A stretch of 64,000 bases of DNA from the NCBI RefSeq assembly GCF_001424185.1, contig NZ_LMOM01000032.1, positions 292,324 to 356,323 on the forward strand, read 5' to 3'. How positions within the stretch are numbered: position 1 is the stretch's first letter; the number at the start of each line of letters is the position of its first letter. Shown piece after piece: positions 11,375 through 20,095 of the stretch. A model generated the notes under the pieces. The model worked only from the letters and a program-made list of their open reading frames with translations, searched no databases and was not told the origin of the DNA. The position numbers were made by a program, and so were the translations under genes. The stretch is from Deinococcus sp. Leaf326 (GTDB lineage: Bacteria > Deinococcota > Deinococci > Deinococcales > Deinococcaceae).

Positions 11375-12100
11375 ATGACGACAAACAGCGAACAGGCGGG
11401 GGCACAGATGACCCCGGCGGAGCGGGTCGCCTACGGGGCTCTGGGCGCAGGGTTGGCGGTTCTGGGCCTGCGTGGGGGGCACCCGGTTCAGCGGTTGCTG
11501 CTGAGTGCGGCCGGCGTGGTCGTGGCGGCGCAGGCCATCACTGGGCGGCACCCGGTGGCGACTGCCCTGAAGATCAACCAGGGCGCGGACGGAGAAGTCA
11601 GGGTGAGCGACGCCGTGACCATCGGTCAGGGGCCCGAGGGGCTGTATGCCCGCTGGCGCGACCTCGCCTCGCTGCCGGCCCTCATGACCCACCTGGAAAA
11701 GGTGGAGGTGCTCGACGAGAAGCGCTCGCGCTGGACTGTCAAGGCGCCCGCCGGAACGCACGTGAGCTGGGAAGCCGAAATCATGGCTGAGGAGCCGGGG
11801 CGGCGACTGGCCTGGGCCTCGTTGCCGGGCGCGGCGGTCGAGAACAGCGGCGAGGTGCTGTTCCGGCCCGCGCCGGGGAACCGCGGCACCGAACTCGTTG
11901 TGCACCTGACCTACAAGCCGCTCGGCGGCGCGGCCGGAGCTGTGGTCGCCCGCATCTTGGGCCAGGAGCCGGGGCAGCAGCTCCGCGACGATCTGATGCG
12001 GTTCAAGCGGGAGCAGGAACTGGGCTACGCGCCCACCGCCAGGGGCCAGAGCAGCGGCCGCGCCGGAGCCGGCAAGGGCACGCAGGAGGGACGGGTATGA
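11375..12100 (+). CDS. SRPBCC (polyketide cyclase/dehydrase-like) protein with membrane segment
   Basis: A 241-residue protein with a short polar N-terminus, a hydrophobic region near residues 17-55 ([13 protein letters not shown] and [15 protein letters not shown]) and then an SRPBCC/START-like domain. Markers of that domain are [59 protein letters not shown], and HLTYKPLGG near the end. This architecture, described as cyclase/dehydrase, is common next to zinc alcohol dehydrogenases, and the stop overlaps the dehydrogenase start by 4 bases. The biochemical role is unknown; lipid or hydrophobic ligand binding is the usual property of the fold. The charged tail (residues 215-241) looks disordered. 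Confidence 0.8.
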   Translation: MTTNSEQAGAQMTPAERVAYGALGAGLAVLGLRGGHPVQRLLLSAAGVVVAAQAITGRHPVATALKINQGADGEVRVSDAVTIGQGPEGLYARWRDLASLPALMTHLEKVEVLDEKRSRWTVKAPAGTHVSWEAEIMAEEPGRRLAWASLPGAAVENSGEVLFRPAPGNRGTELVVHLTYKPLGGAAGAVVARILGQEPGQQLRDDLMRFKREQELGYAPTARGQSSGRAGAGKGTQEGRV

Positions 12101-13275
12101 AGGCAGTCGTGTGGCAGGGCACCAACAAGATCGGCGTCGAGACGGTGCCGGACCCCTCGATTCTCCTGGCAACTGACGCGGTCGTGCGCGTCACCTCAAC
12201 GGCCATCTGCGGTTCGGACCTGCACCTGCTTGACGGGTACATCCCGAGCATGGAGAAGGGCGACATCCTGGGTCACGAGTTCATGGGTGAAGTTGTCGAG
12301 GTCGGCAAGGCCGTCAAGAAGCTCAAGGTCGGCGACCGGGTGGTCGTGCCCTTCAACCTCGCCTGCGGGGTCTGCGACCCCTGCCAGCGCGGCCTGTTCA
12401 GCGCCTGCGACAATTCCAACCCCAATCACCGCATGGCCGAGGCGATGTACGGCGGGGTCAGCGGCGGTGGCCTGTTCGGGTACTCGCACATCTACGGCGG
12501 CTACGCGGGCGGACAGGCGCAGTACGTGCGGGTGCCCTTCGCCGACGTGGGACCCTTCAAGATTGAATCCGACCTGCGCGACGATCAGGTGCTGTTCCTC
12601 ACGGACATCTTCCCGACCGGCTATCAGGCGGCAGAGAACTGCAACATCGTCCCCGGCCGCGACGTGGTGGCCGTGTTCGGCGCGGGGCCGGTGGGCCAGT
12701 TCGCCGCCCGCAGCGCGCAGATGCTGGGAGCGGCACACGTCATCGTGATCGACCGTGTGCCCGAACGCCTGAAGATGGCCGAGGCTTCGGGCGCGCAGAC
12801 CATCAACTACGAACAGGAGGACGTGCTGCTCGCGCTGCGTGAGGCGACGGGCGGGCGTGGCCCCGACCACGTCATCGACGCGGTGGGCCTCGAAGCCCAC
12901 GGCCACGGCCCCGGCGCGCTGCTCGACACTGCCCAGCAGAAGCTGCGGCTGACCTTCGACCGCATCACGGCCCTGCGCTGGGCGATCATGAGCTGCGCCA
13001 AGGGCGGCACCGTGAGTATGCCGGGGGTCTACGGGGGCCTGGTCAACGAGCTGCCGATGGGCGCAGCCTTCGCCAAGGGCCTGACCTTCCGGATGGGCCA
13101 GACGCACACGCACCGCTACCTGCCGGAGCTGCTCGGCCGGATCGAGAGCGGCGAGATCGACCCGAGTTTCGTCATCACCCACCGGGCCGGCCTGAGCGAG
13201 GCGCCGGATCTCTACAAGGCCTTCCGTGACAAGAAGCACGGCTGCATTAAAGTGGTCCTGAATCCCTGGGCCTGA
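12097..13275 (+). CDS. Zinc-dependent alcohol dehydrogenase (formaldehyde dehydrogenase-like)
   Basis: Medium-chain NAD-dependent dehydrogenase of 392 residues. Catalytic zinc ligands are C38 (ICGSD), H60-E61 (GHEF) and a later residue. The structural zinc lobe has C90, C93, C96 and C104 ([11 protein letters not shown]...C). The Rossmann motif is [14 protein letters not shown] near 187-200. An extra region ([26 protein letters not shown]) and a total length near 390 match the glutathione-independent formaldehyde dehydrogenase-like branch of the family. The substrate could be formaldehyde or another small aldehyde or alcohol. It is coupled by an ATGA overlap to the SRPBCC gene, and a hairpin follows its stop. 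Confidence 0.88.
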   Translation: MKAVVWQGTNKIGVETVPDPSILLATDAVVRVTSTAICGSDLHLLDGYIPSMEKGDILGHEFMGEVVEVGKAVKKLKVGDRVVVPFNLACGVCDPCQRGLFSACDNSNPNHRMAEAMYGGVSGGGLFGYSHIYGGYAGGQAQYVRVPFADVGPFKIESDLRDDQVLFLTDIFPTGYQAAENCNIVPGRDVVAVFGAGPVGQFAARSAQMLGAAHVIVIDRVPERLKMAEASGAQTINYEQEDVLLALREATGGRGPDHVIDAVGLEAHGHGPGALLDTAQQKLRLTFDRITALRWAIMSCAKGGTVSMPGVYGGLVNELPMGAAFAKGLTFRMGQTHTHRYLPELLGRIESGEIDPSFVITHRAGLSEAPDLYKAFRDKKHGCIKVVLNPWA

Positions 13276-13297
13276 AGCTCCCTTGAAGTTTCCCTGG

Positions 13298-13329
13298 TGG
13301 ACGCCTGACGAACGGTGGTCGGGCGTCCA
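13298..13329 (+). terminator. Stem-loop after the alcohol dehydrogenase
   Basis: 12-base stem (13298-13309 with 13318-13329, one G-U pair) and an 8-base loop. It has no T-run, but it lies directly before the TATAAG-like promoter (13337-13342) of the next gene, so it probably separates two transcripts. Confidence 0.5.
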
Positions 13330-13368
13330 CCCGCCGTATAAGATGGGAGGCCAAGAAGGAGACCCGCC

Positions 13369-13872
13369 ATGACCACCGACGACACAACCCCACCGGCCAC
13401 CCTGCTGCGCGCCGTCCTCGACTGGCAGGCGGGCGACCTGCCGCGCGAGGCCCTAGTGTCGCGCCTAAGCAGCCTGACACCCGAACAGGGCGAGCAGGTT
13501 ACGGGCCTCTTGGCCGAGCTGCACCGCCGCGCCGGCCGTGCGCCCGCCGCCCACGAGGCCCATGACGACGACACCGCGAGCTGGCGCGAGGAACTCATGG
13601 CCTGCCGCGCCCGCACTTGGCCCTTTCCCCAGGCGGCCGGGCTGCTCGTGGGTCCTTCGGTCCTGATCCTCACTGACGGCACGCGCGGTCTGGTGCTGCG
13701 CGAGCGGGTGGTGCGTCCTCTGCCCATGAGCGTCAGTTCGTCGCTGCTGCTGCTGTGCCAGACCATCGTGATGGCGCAGCACGCCGTGGACCGTCAGGAA
13801 CTGGGCAATCTGCGCCAGCAGCGGATCGAGTCGAGTTCCACGTCCCTGTCGGAAATCGAGATCATCCGCTGA
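13369..13872 (+). CDS. Conserved hypothetical protein (167 aa)
   Basis: I do not recognise a characterised family. The protein has an alpha-helical N-terminal third (LLRAVLDWQAGDLPREALVSRLSSLTPEQGEQVTGLL), a polar linker, a central part with GLLVGPSVLILTDGTRGLVLRERVVRPLP that could be a small beta domain, and a helical C-terminal end rich in Q and S. There is no signal peptide and no membrane helix, so it is likely cytoplasmic. AGGAG sits 8 bases before the ATG, and a TATAAG -10 candidate lies about 27 bases upstream, which suggests its own promoter. A strong bidirectional terminator follows it. Confidence 0.7.
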   Translation: MTTDDTTPPATLLRAVLDWQAGDLPREALVSRLSSLTPEQGEQVTGLLAELHRRAGRAPAAHEAHDDDTASWREELMACRARTWPFPQAAGLLVGPSVLILTDGTRGLVLRERVVRPLPMSVSSSLLLLCQTIVMAQHAVDRQELGNLRQQRIESSSTSLSEIEIIR

Positions 13873-13883
13873 CGGTATGAAAT

Positions 13884-13920
13884 AGGGGCGGGCCCTTCCA
13901 GTCTGGAAGGGCCCGCCCCT
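13884..13920. terminator. Bidirectional intrinsic terminator
   Basis: Perfect 17-base stem (13884-13900 with 13904-13920) with a 3-base loop, flanked by A/T-rich ends. It lies between convergent genes ending at 13872 and 13937 and would serve both strands. Confidence 0.85.
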
Positions 13921-13936
13921 TTGTGTGTTGCTGTGC

Positions 13937-14257
13937 CTACGAACCGACCGACTCGGCCGTCTGCGAGGCTGCCAGCAGGAAGGCCTTGACCTCGCCCAGG
14001 CCGCCGGTGTTCAGCAGGACGCGCCCACTAGCCGTATTGATGAGGGCCGGGGTCTTCTGCACGTTGTACAGCGCAACGACCGACTCGAACTCGTCGGGCT
14101 GATTCTGGCGGTGCACGGGGTGGATCAGGGAGGCGAACTGCCCGCGCAGAGGCTTGTCGAGCATGAGCTTGAGGCGTTCGCAGTCGGGGCAGGCGTCCTG
14201 GGTGAGCATCAGGACTTCGGCCTGCAGCGGGAGGGCAGTGGGGGCGGGGTCAGTCAT
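13937..14257 (-). CDS. Thioredoxin-like protein of the ribonucleotide reductase operon
   Basis: A 106-residue thioredoxin-fold protein with redox motif C23-P-D-C26 (LTQDACPDCERLKLML) and the cis-proline region KTPALIN near residues 68-74. It ends the nrd cluster and its start overlaps the nrdF stop by 8 bases. By position it would reduce the NrdE C-terminal cysteines, as NrdH does in class Ib systems. It differs from classical NrdH in length (about 75-80 residues usually) and in its CPDC motif, so it may be a non-orthologous substitute. The fold and operon place are clear; the role as NrdE reductant is inference. Confidence 0.8.
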   Translation of the reverse strand: MTDPAPTALPLQAEVLMLTQDACPDCERLKLMLDKPLRGQFASLIHPVHRQNQPDEFESVVALYNVQKTPALINTASGRVLLNTGGLGEVKAFLLAASQTAESVGS

Positions 14258-15254
14258 GGGCGATCCTTACGGGCTGCGCAGGCCAGATGTCGGCGAAGTC
14301 GCTGTCGGTGAGCGGCTCGACACCGATCTTGCTGTAGCTGCTGCCCTTGCTGGAGAAGAAGTCGTGGGTGGTGCCCTTCGAGCGGATCCCGTTCTGCACG
14401 ATGGGATTAATCTCCTCGTCGGGAAAGCTGCGCGGGGTCCCGAGGTTGTCGGCCAGCACGTTGAAGTTGAAACGGATGAACTTCTTGACCTCGCCGGTCA
14501 GCCCCACGCCCGCGTACAGCGTCTCGGTGTAGCTCATCTCGTTGCGGTACAGCGTCTGGAGGGTGGCTTCGTACCAGGCCATGGCGTAGGCCTGCTCGGC
14601 CTCGTTCATCTCGGCGAACTTCTCCTGCGCCAGCAGCGCCACGTACACGCCGTGCACCGCCTCGTCCAGAATGATCAGGTTGAAGATCTCGCCCGCCGAC
14701 ACCATGCGGCCCTGCCCGGCGAGGTACAGCGGGTAGAAAAAGCCGCTATAGAACAGCGCCGTTTCGAGCATGCACGACACCACCATCTTTTTCCACAGGC
14801 CCAGGGTCGAGATGTCAGGGTCGGCGAAGACGCCCTGGATGAAGCTGATCTTGAACTGGAGCTGCGGCTGCTGCCGGACCCACTCGAAGACCTCGCGTTC
14901 CTCGCTCGTCGAGAGGAAGGTCTTGTTCATGAGGCTGTAGCTGCGCGCGTGGATGTCTTCCATCATGCCCTGGAACTGCAGGGTCGCCTTGCGGATGTGG
15001 CCCGAGACAAGGTGCCGCAGCGCCGGCATCCCGACTTCGCCCTGAAGCGTATCGAGGGCGTTCAGGCCGGCCGAGGCGTGGATGTAGGTCCAGCGTTCCT
15101 GCTCGCCCAGGGCCTGCCACACCAGCGCGTCGTTGGTCAGCGGAATCTCCTCCGGGAACCACAGCTGCGAGGTGTATTTCTCGTAGAAGGTGGTGGAGAA
15201 GGAATCTTCGGGTTCTGACCAGTTGGTGGCCGAAAACGGCGTGTGTGGGGACAT
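14250..15254 (-). CDS. nrdF: Class Ib ribonucleotide reductase small subunit
   Basis: Holds the Mn2 or Fe2 tyrosyl-radical cofactor for NrdE. The 334-residue protein keeps all cofactor ligands: D68 (NALDTLQ), E99 and H102 (EDIHARSY), radical tyrosine Y106, E164 (METALFYSGF), E198 and H201 (LDEAVHGVY). The ends are helical as in NrdF, and the tail carries Tyr and Ser residues (SSYSKIGVEPL) for docking to NrdE. It lies 229 bases downstream of nrdE, a gap that contains a TATATC -10-like box, so it may also be transcribed alone. AGAGG lies 9 bases before the ATG. NrdI in the same cluster supports manganese loading. Confidence 0.96.
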   Translation of the reverse strand: MSPHTPFSATNWSEPEDSFSTTFYEKYTSQLWFPEEIPLTNDALVWQALGEQERWTYIHASAGLNALDTLQGEVGMPALRHLVSGHIRKATLQFQGMMEDIHARSYSLMNKTFLSTSEEREVFEWVRQQPQLQFKISFIQGVFADPDISTLGLWKKMVVSCMLETALFYSGFFYPLYLAGQGRMVSAGEIFNLIILDEAVHGVYVALLAQEKFAEMNEAEQAYAMAWYEATLQTLYRNEMSYTETLYAGVGLTGEVKKFIRFNFNVLADNLGTPRSFPDEEINPIVQNGIRSKGTTHDFFSSKGSSYSKIGVEPLTDSDFADIWPAQPVRIAHD

Positions 15255-15423
15255 GCTGGATACCTCTGTTCGGGAAAGGGGTGCTGGGGGGCCGGGCCGC
15301 GGAAGTGGCCCCGACCGGTCATCGGTGGCCCCAAAGCCGTCTACCCTACGCCCTGTCCGTGGCCTGCGGATGTGAAGAGCTGCGGGTACGGAGCAGCCAG
15401 GATCGGCGACTCCTCTCCATGAC

Positions 15424-15438
15424 TTACCAGATATAGCG
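15424..15438 (-). promoter_or_regulatory. Candidate NrdR-type box and -10 in the nrdE-nrdF gap
   Basis: ACCAGATATAGCG matches part of the NrdR box consensus (A/T-rich centre, ...ATATAG). Its complement supplies a TATATC -10 for nrdF (15430-15435). Related CAGATAC strings occur at the nrdI promoter. The 229-base gap holds no gene I can support. Confidence 0.35.
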
Positions 15439-15483
15439 CAAAATGTGACCGATCTACCAGCAGTTGTACGGTCCGAGCTCGGA

Positions 15484-17571
15484 TCACACGGCGCAGGTCA
15501 GGCATTCCTCGATGCTCATCTTGCGCAGACGGGTGTAGTACAGCGTCTTCACGCCGCGCGAGAAGGCGTAGAGATAGTAGCGCTGCAGGTCGCGGGTGGT
15601 CGCGTTGCTCGGAATGAACAGGGTGCAGGAGATGCCCTGGTCGACGTGCTTCTGAATGGTCGCGACCGTGTCGATCACGCGGCGTTGGTCCATGTCGTAG
15701 GCCTCTTCGTAGTACCACTCGGTATCGGCACTGAGGTGCGGCATGGGGTAGATGGTGCGGGCCTTGTTGCTCGTGCGGGTCTCAACCTTCTCGGTCACGG
15801 GCATCACGCTGGCCGAGGCGTGCGAGACGTAGCTGATCGACCCCGTCGGCGCGACTGCCATGACGAACGAGTGAGCCAGGCCGTGCGTCTGGATATCGGC
15901 CACGAGTTGCTTCCAGTCCTGACGGGTGGGCAGGGTCTGGTTGCCGAACAGCGCCACGATCTCGGGCGTCACGGGCCGAAAATCGCGTTCCAGATACTGC
16001 TCGAAGTGCTCGCCGCTCTGGTACCGGCTGCCCTCGAAGCCCCGGAACACGAACCCGGTGTCACGCGCGATTTCCATGCTGGCTTTGCGGGCGTGGTAGT
16101 GCATGGCGGCAAAGAACACGTCGCAGAACTCCAGCGCCTCGGGGCTGCCGTAGATGAGTTCGGACTTGGCGAGGAACGAGTGCAGGCCCATCGCGCCCAG
16201 GCCGATCGAGCGCATCTCGTCATTGGCGCGCCGTACGGCCGGCACCTCGTGAATGCTCGTGCTGCGGGCCACGTTGTCCAGCATGCGGATCGCCGTACCG
16301 ACGACCGCGCCGAGGTCACGGCTCTCCATCGCACGCTCGATGACCAGCGAGGCGAGGTTGCAGCTCACGTCCAGGCCCACGCGGTCTTTGCTCTCTTGGC
16401 CGTAGGGATGGAAATAGCTGGGCAGCGTGGGTTGCAGGATTTCGCTGCACAGGTTGCTCATCTTGATCGAGCCGACGTTCGGGATGGGGTTGGCGCGGTT
16501 GGCGTTGCCCTCGAACAGCAGGTAGGGGTAGCCGCTTTCGCCCTGCGTCACGGCGATGTCTTCGAGGATGCGCCGGGCCGAGACACGCTTCTTGCGGATG
16601 TTGGGGTTGTCGGCCAGGGTCTGGTACTCGCGCGTCCAGTCGATGTCGGTGAACTCGCGCCCCGTCTCCTGCCACAGCGAGTGCGGGTAGAACTGGAAGA
16701 TATCCTCGCCGGCGCGCACCTTGTCCAGGAACACGTCGGGAATCGTCGCGCCAACAGATAAGGTCTTGAGGCGAGCGTCCTCGTCGGTGGCGATCTTCTT
16801 GGCGTTCAGCGTGTCACCGAAATCGGCGTGCATGACGCTGAGATAGATCGCTCCGGCGCCGGGACGCTGCCCGGCCTGGTCGGCGTAGCGCAGCATGTTG
16901 TCGAGCATCTTGGCGACGCCCATCACGCCCTTGGTCACGTTCTGGATGCCGCGCAGCGACTCGCCGCGCGCCCGCAGGTTGCTGACCTCCACCCCGATCC
17001 CCCCGCCGCCCTTGCTCAGTTCTGCGACGAACGATAGCGTCTTGGTGATCGAGTCGAGGTTGTCCGTGCAGTCCTGAAGCAGAAAGCAGCTCACGAGGCG
17101 GCCGGTGTTCGCCTTGCCCGAGTTCATCAGGGTCGGCGTGGCGGGCGTAAAGGTCTGGTTCACCAGGTGGTGCACGAGATCCAGGGCGCCTTCCACCGTC
17201 TCGGAGCGGGCCAGGGCAGTCAGCGCCATGCGGTCCTCGTAGCGCTCCAGCCACCGCGAGCGGTCGGGGGTCATGGTGGCGTACTCGCTGTAGAACTTGT
17301 ACGCCCCCATAAAGGCCTTGAACCGGAACTTGTAACCGTATGCCTTCTCGAAGACCTGCTGCACTTCCTGGGGGGTGTAGCGGGTGAACAACTCGGCGTC
17401 CCACAGGCCGTGCTCGACCATGTAGCGCACCTTCTCGGCGAGGTTGTGGAAGAACACGGTGTTGGGGTTGACCTTCTCCTGAAAGAAGGCCTGCAATGCC
17501 TCGGTGTCGTACCGGGTGTCCACGACACTTCCGGCAAGCACCTTGTTGTTCAGTTCGATCCAGCGTTCCAT
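15484..17571 (-). CDS. nrdE: Class Ib ribonucleotide reductase large subunit
   Basis: Reduces ribonucleoside diphosphates to deoxyribonucleotides with NrdF. The 695-residue barrel includes the N-terminal redox cysteine region (GRLVSCFLLQDC), the active-site loop MSNLCSEI (N-x-C-x-E), the second catalytic stretch VAPTGSISYVSHAS and the C-terminal redox pair ECLTCAV. The N-terminal ATP-cone of class Ia enzymes is absent, as expected for NrdE. I choose the ATG at 17571 (MERWIELNNKVL), since the 27 residues before it in the open frame lack similarity. A TATACT -10-like box at 17609-17614 lies just upstream. The gene lies between nrdI and nrdF on the same strand. Confidence 0.96.
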   Translation of the reverse strand: MERWIELNNKVLAGSVVDTRYDTEALQAFFQEKVNPNTVFFHNLAEKVRYMVEHGLWDAELFTRYTPQEVQQVFEKAYGYKFRFKAFMGAYKFYSEYATMTPDRSRWLERYEDRMALTALARSETVEGALDLVHHLVNQTFTPATPTLMNSGKANTGRLVSCFLLQDCTDNLDSITKTLSFVAELSKGGGGIGVEVSNLRARGESLRGIQNVTKGVMGVAKMLDNMLRYADQAGQRPGAGAIYLSVMHADFGDTLNAKKIATDEDARLKTLSVGATIPDVFLDKVRAGEDIFQFYPHSLWQETGREFTDIDWTREYQTLADNPNIRKKRVSARRILEDIAVTQGESGYPYLLFEGNANRANPIPNVGSIKMSNLCSEILQPTLPSYFHPYGQESKDRVGLDVSCNLASLVIERAMESRDLGAVVGTAIRMLDNVARSTSIHEVPAVRRANDEMRSIGLGAMGLHSFLAKSELIYGSPEALEFCDVFFAAMHYHARKASMEIARDTGFVFRGFEGSRYQSGEHFEQYLERDFRPVTPEIVALFGNQTLPTRQDWKQLVADIQTHGLAHSFVMAVAPTGSISYVSHASASVMPVTEKVETRTSNKARTIYPMPHLSADTEWYYEEAYDMDQRRVIDTVATIQKHVDQGISCTLFIPSNATTRDLQRYYLYAFSRGVKTLYYTRLRKMSIEECLTCAV

Positions 17572-17682
17572 CGGTCCAGAGTAGTTGGGAAACTTGGAAA
17601 AGTAAAGCAGTATATGATTTAAACTAAGGCTGGGCTGTCCTAAGCTGGACAACCCGTCGGGAGTTGAGCTTTACAGGTCGGC

Positions 17683-18072
17683 TCAGGCCTGGGTCTGTTC
17701 CTGATCCCACTCACGCAGCCACGCGGCGACCGTCTCGCGGTCCTTGGCCGTACCGCCCTTGTTGATCTTGGCGATCAGGGGCACGCCGTAGCGCGCGGCG
17801 ATGAGGTCGCCTGCCCGCCCAAAGTTGTCTCCCCAGTGAAAACTGCCGCTGGACACCACGCCGCGCAGCCTCTCGCCGTGCTGCTCGAGAAACTTCGCTG
17901 TACTGGCCGGAATCTGCCCGGTGCCGAAGGTGTACGTGAACAGCACGAAGTCGCCCTGCGGCTCGGCGGCCTGGACCGGCTGGGCGTCCAGGGGGCATTC
18001 CGGCAACGCGGCCTGCACCCCCCCGACGAAACGGCGCACGTTCCCGGTCAGCGAATCGAAAGCGAGCAGCAT
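17683..18072 (-). CDS. nrdI: NrdI flavodoxin-like activator of NrdF
   Basis: Flavodoxin-fold protein of 129 residues that supplies oxidant for assembling the dimanganese-tyrosyl radical of NrdF. It begins MLLAFDSLTGNVRRF (phosphate-binding loop for FMN) and continues with FVLFTYTFGTGQIP and VVSSGSFHWGDNFGRAGDLIA, which match NrdI FMN-contact loops. The ATG at 18072 gives the family length; the open frame upstream (to 18243) is not protein-like. Being first in the nrd cluster, it is probably transcribed from the well-formed promoter at 18228-18256 with a leader of about 150 bases. nrdE starts 111 bases after its stop. Confidence 0.93.
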   Translation of the reverse strand: MLLAFDSLTGNVRRFVGGVQAALPECPLDAQPVQAAEPQGDFVLFTYTFGTGQIPASTAKFLEQHGERLRGVVSSGSFHWGDNFGRAGDLIAARYGVPLIAKINKGGTAKDRETVAAWLREWDQEQTQA

Positions 18073-18224
18073 CAAACAACCTCCGGCCGCGGAACGGCGC
18101 GTGAAGGGGCAGCCCGGCCGGGGGGCCAGAGCAGGGCGAGAGAAGGAAGGCGGGGGACGTAAGGTCAGCGGCAGCTCGCCCAGCTTTAGGCAGCGCCAGG
18201 ATGACCTGACGAACGGAGTTGAGA

Positions 18225-18277
18225 CAGATACTACCCCTTGCACCTGGGGGCGTCAATGACACCAGGGCTTGTATCTG
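18225..18277 (-). promoter_or_regulatory. nrdI promoter with CAGATAC/GTATCTG inverted sites
   Basis: On the minus strand TTGACG (18251-18256), a 17-base spacer and TAGTAT (18228-18233) make a strong sigma-70-type promoter. CAGATAC (18225-18231) overlaps the -10, and its exact inverse GTATCTG (18271-18277) lies above the -35. These are candidate binding sites for NrdR or a similar nrd repressor. Confidence 0.55.
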
Positions 18278-18319
18278 GATTCGGTCAATTGTGGGGGAGC
18301 CCGAACAGTGTACCAGTCC

Positions 18320-19078
18320 TCAGCCAGCCGCGTCTGAAGGTTCGCGCCGGGCGAGCAGGCCCAGCAGGGCGTCTAGGCTCAGAGCCAGCAGGGCGCTCAG
18401 GATGGCCCCGACCAGCACCAGACCGGTGTTCTGCTGCGACAGCCCGTTGATGATCGGCAGGCCCAGGCCCCCAGCGCCGAGCGCTGCCCCGATGGTCGCT
18501 GTGCCCACGTTGTAGACCGTGCTCGTGCGCACGCCCGCGAGGAGCACAGGCAAGCTCAGGGGCAGCTCGACGCGGCGCAGCCGCTGTCCCGGCGTCATGC
18601 CCATGCCGCGCGCGGCGTCGAGCACCGAGCGGTCCACCGCCAGTAGCCCCGCGACCCCGTTGGACACCACCGGCACGAGGCCGTACAGCACCAGTCCGAG
18701 CAGCGTAGGCCGCAGCCCCAGCCCCAGCGTAGGCACCGCGAGCGCCAGGATGGCGAGGGTAGGCACCGTCTGGCCCAGGCCGGTGAGTGCTTCGGCCAGC
18801 CGCATGAGGGCGGCGCGGCCCGGCCGGGTCACGAAGACGGCCAGCGGCAGACCGACGAGCAGCACCACGGCCTCCGCCCCGAACACCAGCGCCAAGTGCA
18901 CCAGCGTGAGGGCCCACAGCGGCGAGTCGCCCACGTCCGGTGCCTCACCCGCCGAGAAGGGGGAGAGCAGCTGGGGCAGGACGCCGGGGATCAGGCAGAT
19001 GAGCAGCAACGCGGGCCACACCAGCGCCCCCCAGGGCACGCGGCGGCGGGAGCGGGGGGCGGGGGCGAGCGCGGTCAT
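18320..19078 (-). CDS. Osmoprotectant (glycine betaine type) ABC transporter permease
   Basis: Inner-membrane permease of 252 residues, OpuCB/OpuCD-like, with an N-terminal helix (LVWPALLLICLIPGVLPQ) and five further helices. The EAA-type cytoplasmic loop DAARGMGMTPGQRLRRVELPLSLPVLLAGVRTS is the contact site for the ATPase. VPVVSNGVAGLLAVD and VGTATIGAALGAGGLG are typical of the betaine/choline permease family. Its start shares one base with the ATPase stop (TGATG). It is the last gene of a four-gene transport operon. The substrate is inferred from family: betaine, choline or carnitine. Confidence 0.9.
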   Translation of the reverse strand: MTALAPAPRSRRRVPWGALVWPALLLICLIPGVLPQLLSPFSAGEAPDVGDSPLWALTLVHLALVFGAEAVVLLVGLPLAVFVTRPGRAALMRLAEALTGLGQTVPTLAILALAVPTLGLGLRPTLLGLVLYGLVPVVSNGVAGLLAVDRSVLDAARGMGMTPGQRLRRVELPLSLPVLLAGVRTSTVYNVGTATIGAALGAGGLGLPIINGLSQQNTGLVLVGAILSALLALSLDALLGLLARREPSDAAG

Positions 19079-20019
19079 CAGGCCTGCTCCAGCGCCTGCC
19101 AGCCCACCACGCCGCGCACCTGCCCTTGGTCGTCCACGACCGCGACTGCCTCGGTGCCCTCGCGCAGCATCACACTCAGGGCACTTCGGGCGTTCAAGGT
19201 GGCCGAGACGTGGGGCAGTCCCGTAGCGTCGCCGGGCCGCGCGAGGTCGCCCACGCGCAGACCCGCGAGCTGACGCAGCCGCGCGTCCTCGCCCAGAAAC
19301 TGCTGCACGAACTCGCTGGCGGGCCGGCGCACGAGGTCGTCGGGCGTGCCGAACTGCGCGAGTTCGCCGCCGCGCATCAGCGCCACGTAGTCGCCCATCC
19401 GCAGCGCCTCGTCAATGTCGTGCGTGACCATCACGATGGTCTTCTTCAGGCGCCGCTGGATGTCCAGGAAGGCGTCCTGCACGTGATCGCGCGCCAGGGG
19501 GTCCAGGGCCCCGAAGGGCTCGTCCATGAGCAGCACCGGCGGGTCGGCGGCCAGGGCGCGCGCCACCCCAACGCGCTGCGCTTGCCCGCCCGACAGCTCG
19601 GCGGGGCGCTTGTGCGCGAACTGCGCGGGCTCCAGCCCCACCAGCCCCAGCAACTCGCGGACCCGCTCTCGCGTCTTGCCTCTGGGCTGCCCCAGCAGGT
19701 CGGGCACGGTGGCGACGTTCTGCTCGACCGTCAGGTGAGGAAAGAGACCGATCTGCTGAATGACGTAGCCGATGCGGCGGCGCAGCGCCTCGGGCCGACC
19801 CGCGAGCACGTCCGCGCCGTCAATCAGAATCTGCCCGCCAGTCGGTTCGATCAGGCGGTTGATCATGCGCAGGGTGGTTGTCTTGCCGCAGCCCGACGGC
19901 CCCAGGAGCGCCGTGATCTGGCCGTCAGGAAAGGTGAGGCTCAGGTCGCGCACGGCATAGAAGTCCTGGCCCGTCTGCGGGTTGGCGTAGCGTTTTTCGA
20001 GGTTTCGCAGTTCGATCAT
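19078..20019 (-). CDS. Osmoprotectant ABC transporter ATPase
   Basis: ATP-binding subunit of 313 residues, OpuCA/ProV-like. Walker A GPSGCGKTT, signature LSGGQAQRVGVARAL and Walker B VLLMDEPFGALDP are intact, followed by the switch histidine in VTHDIDEAL. After the nucleotide-binding domain comes a tail with one CBS-like unit (LNARSALSVMLREGTEAVAVVDDQGQVRGVV), as in OpuCA, where CBS pairs sense ionic strength or nucleotides. I start at ATG 20019 (MIELRNLEKRYANP); the longer frame to 20154 overlaps the upstream permease and is not conserved-looking. It serves the two flanking permease genes. Confidence 0.92.
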   Translation of the reverse strand: MIELRNLEKRYANPQTGQDFYAVRDLSLTFPDGQITALLGPSGCGKTTTLRMINRLIEPTGGQILIDGADVLAGRPEALRRRIGYVIQQIGLFPHLTVEQNVATVPDLLGQPRGKTRERVRELLGLVGLEPAQFAHKRPAELSGGQAQRVGVARALAADPPVLLMDEPFGALDPLARDHVQDAFLDIQRRLKKTIVMVTHDIDEALRMGDYVALMRGGELAQFGTPDDLVRRPASEFVQQFLGEDARLRQLAGLRVGDLARPGDATGLPHVSATLNARSALSVMLREGTEAVAVVDDQGQVRGVVGWQALEQA

Positions 20020-20095
20020 GGCCGTGTCCTGTCGCCGCTGGGGCAGAGGGAAATTCCGAGTCCGTCGTGGAAAGGGGGCCGGAGTGGATGAAGGC

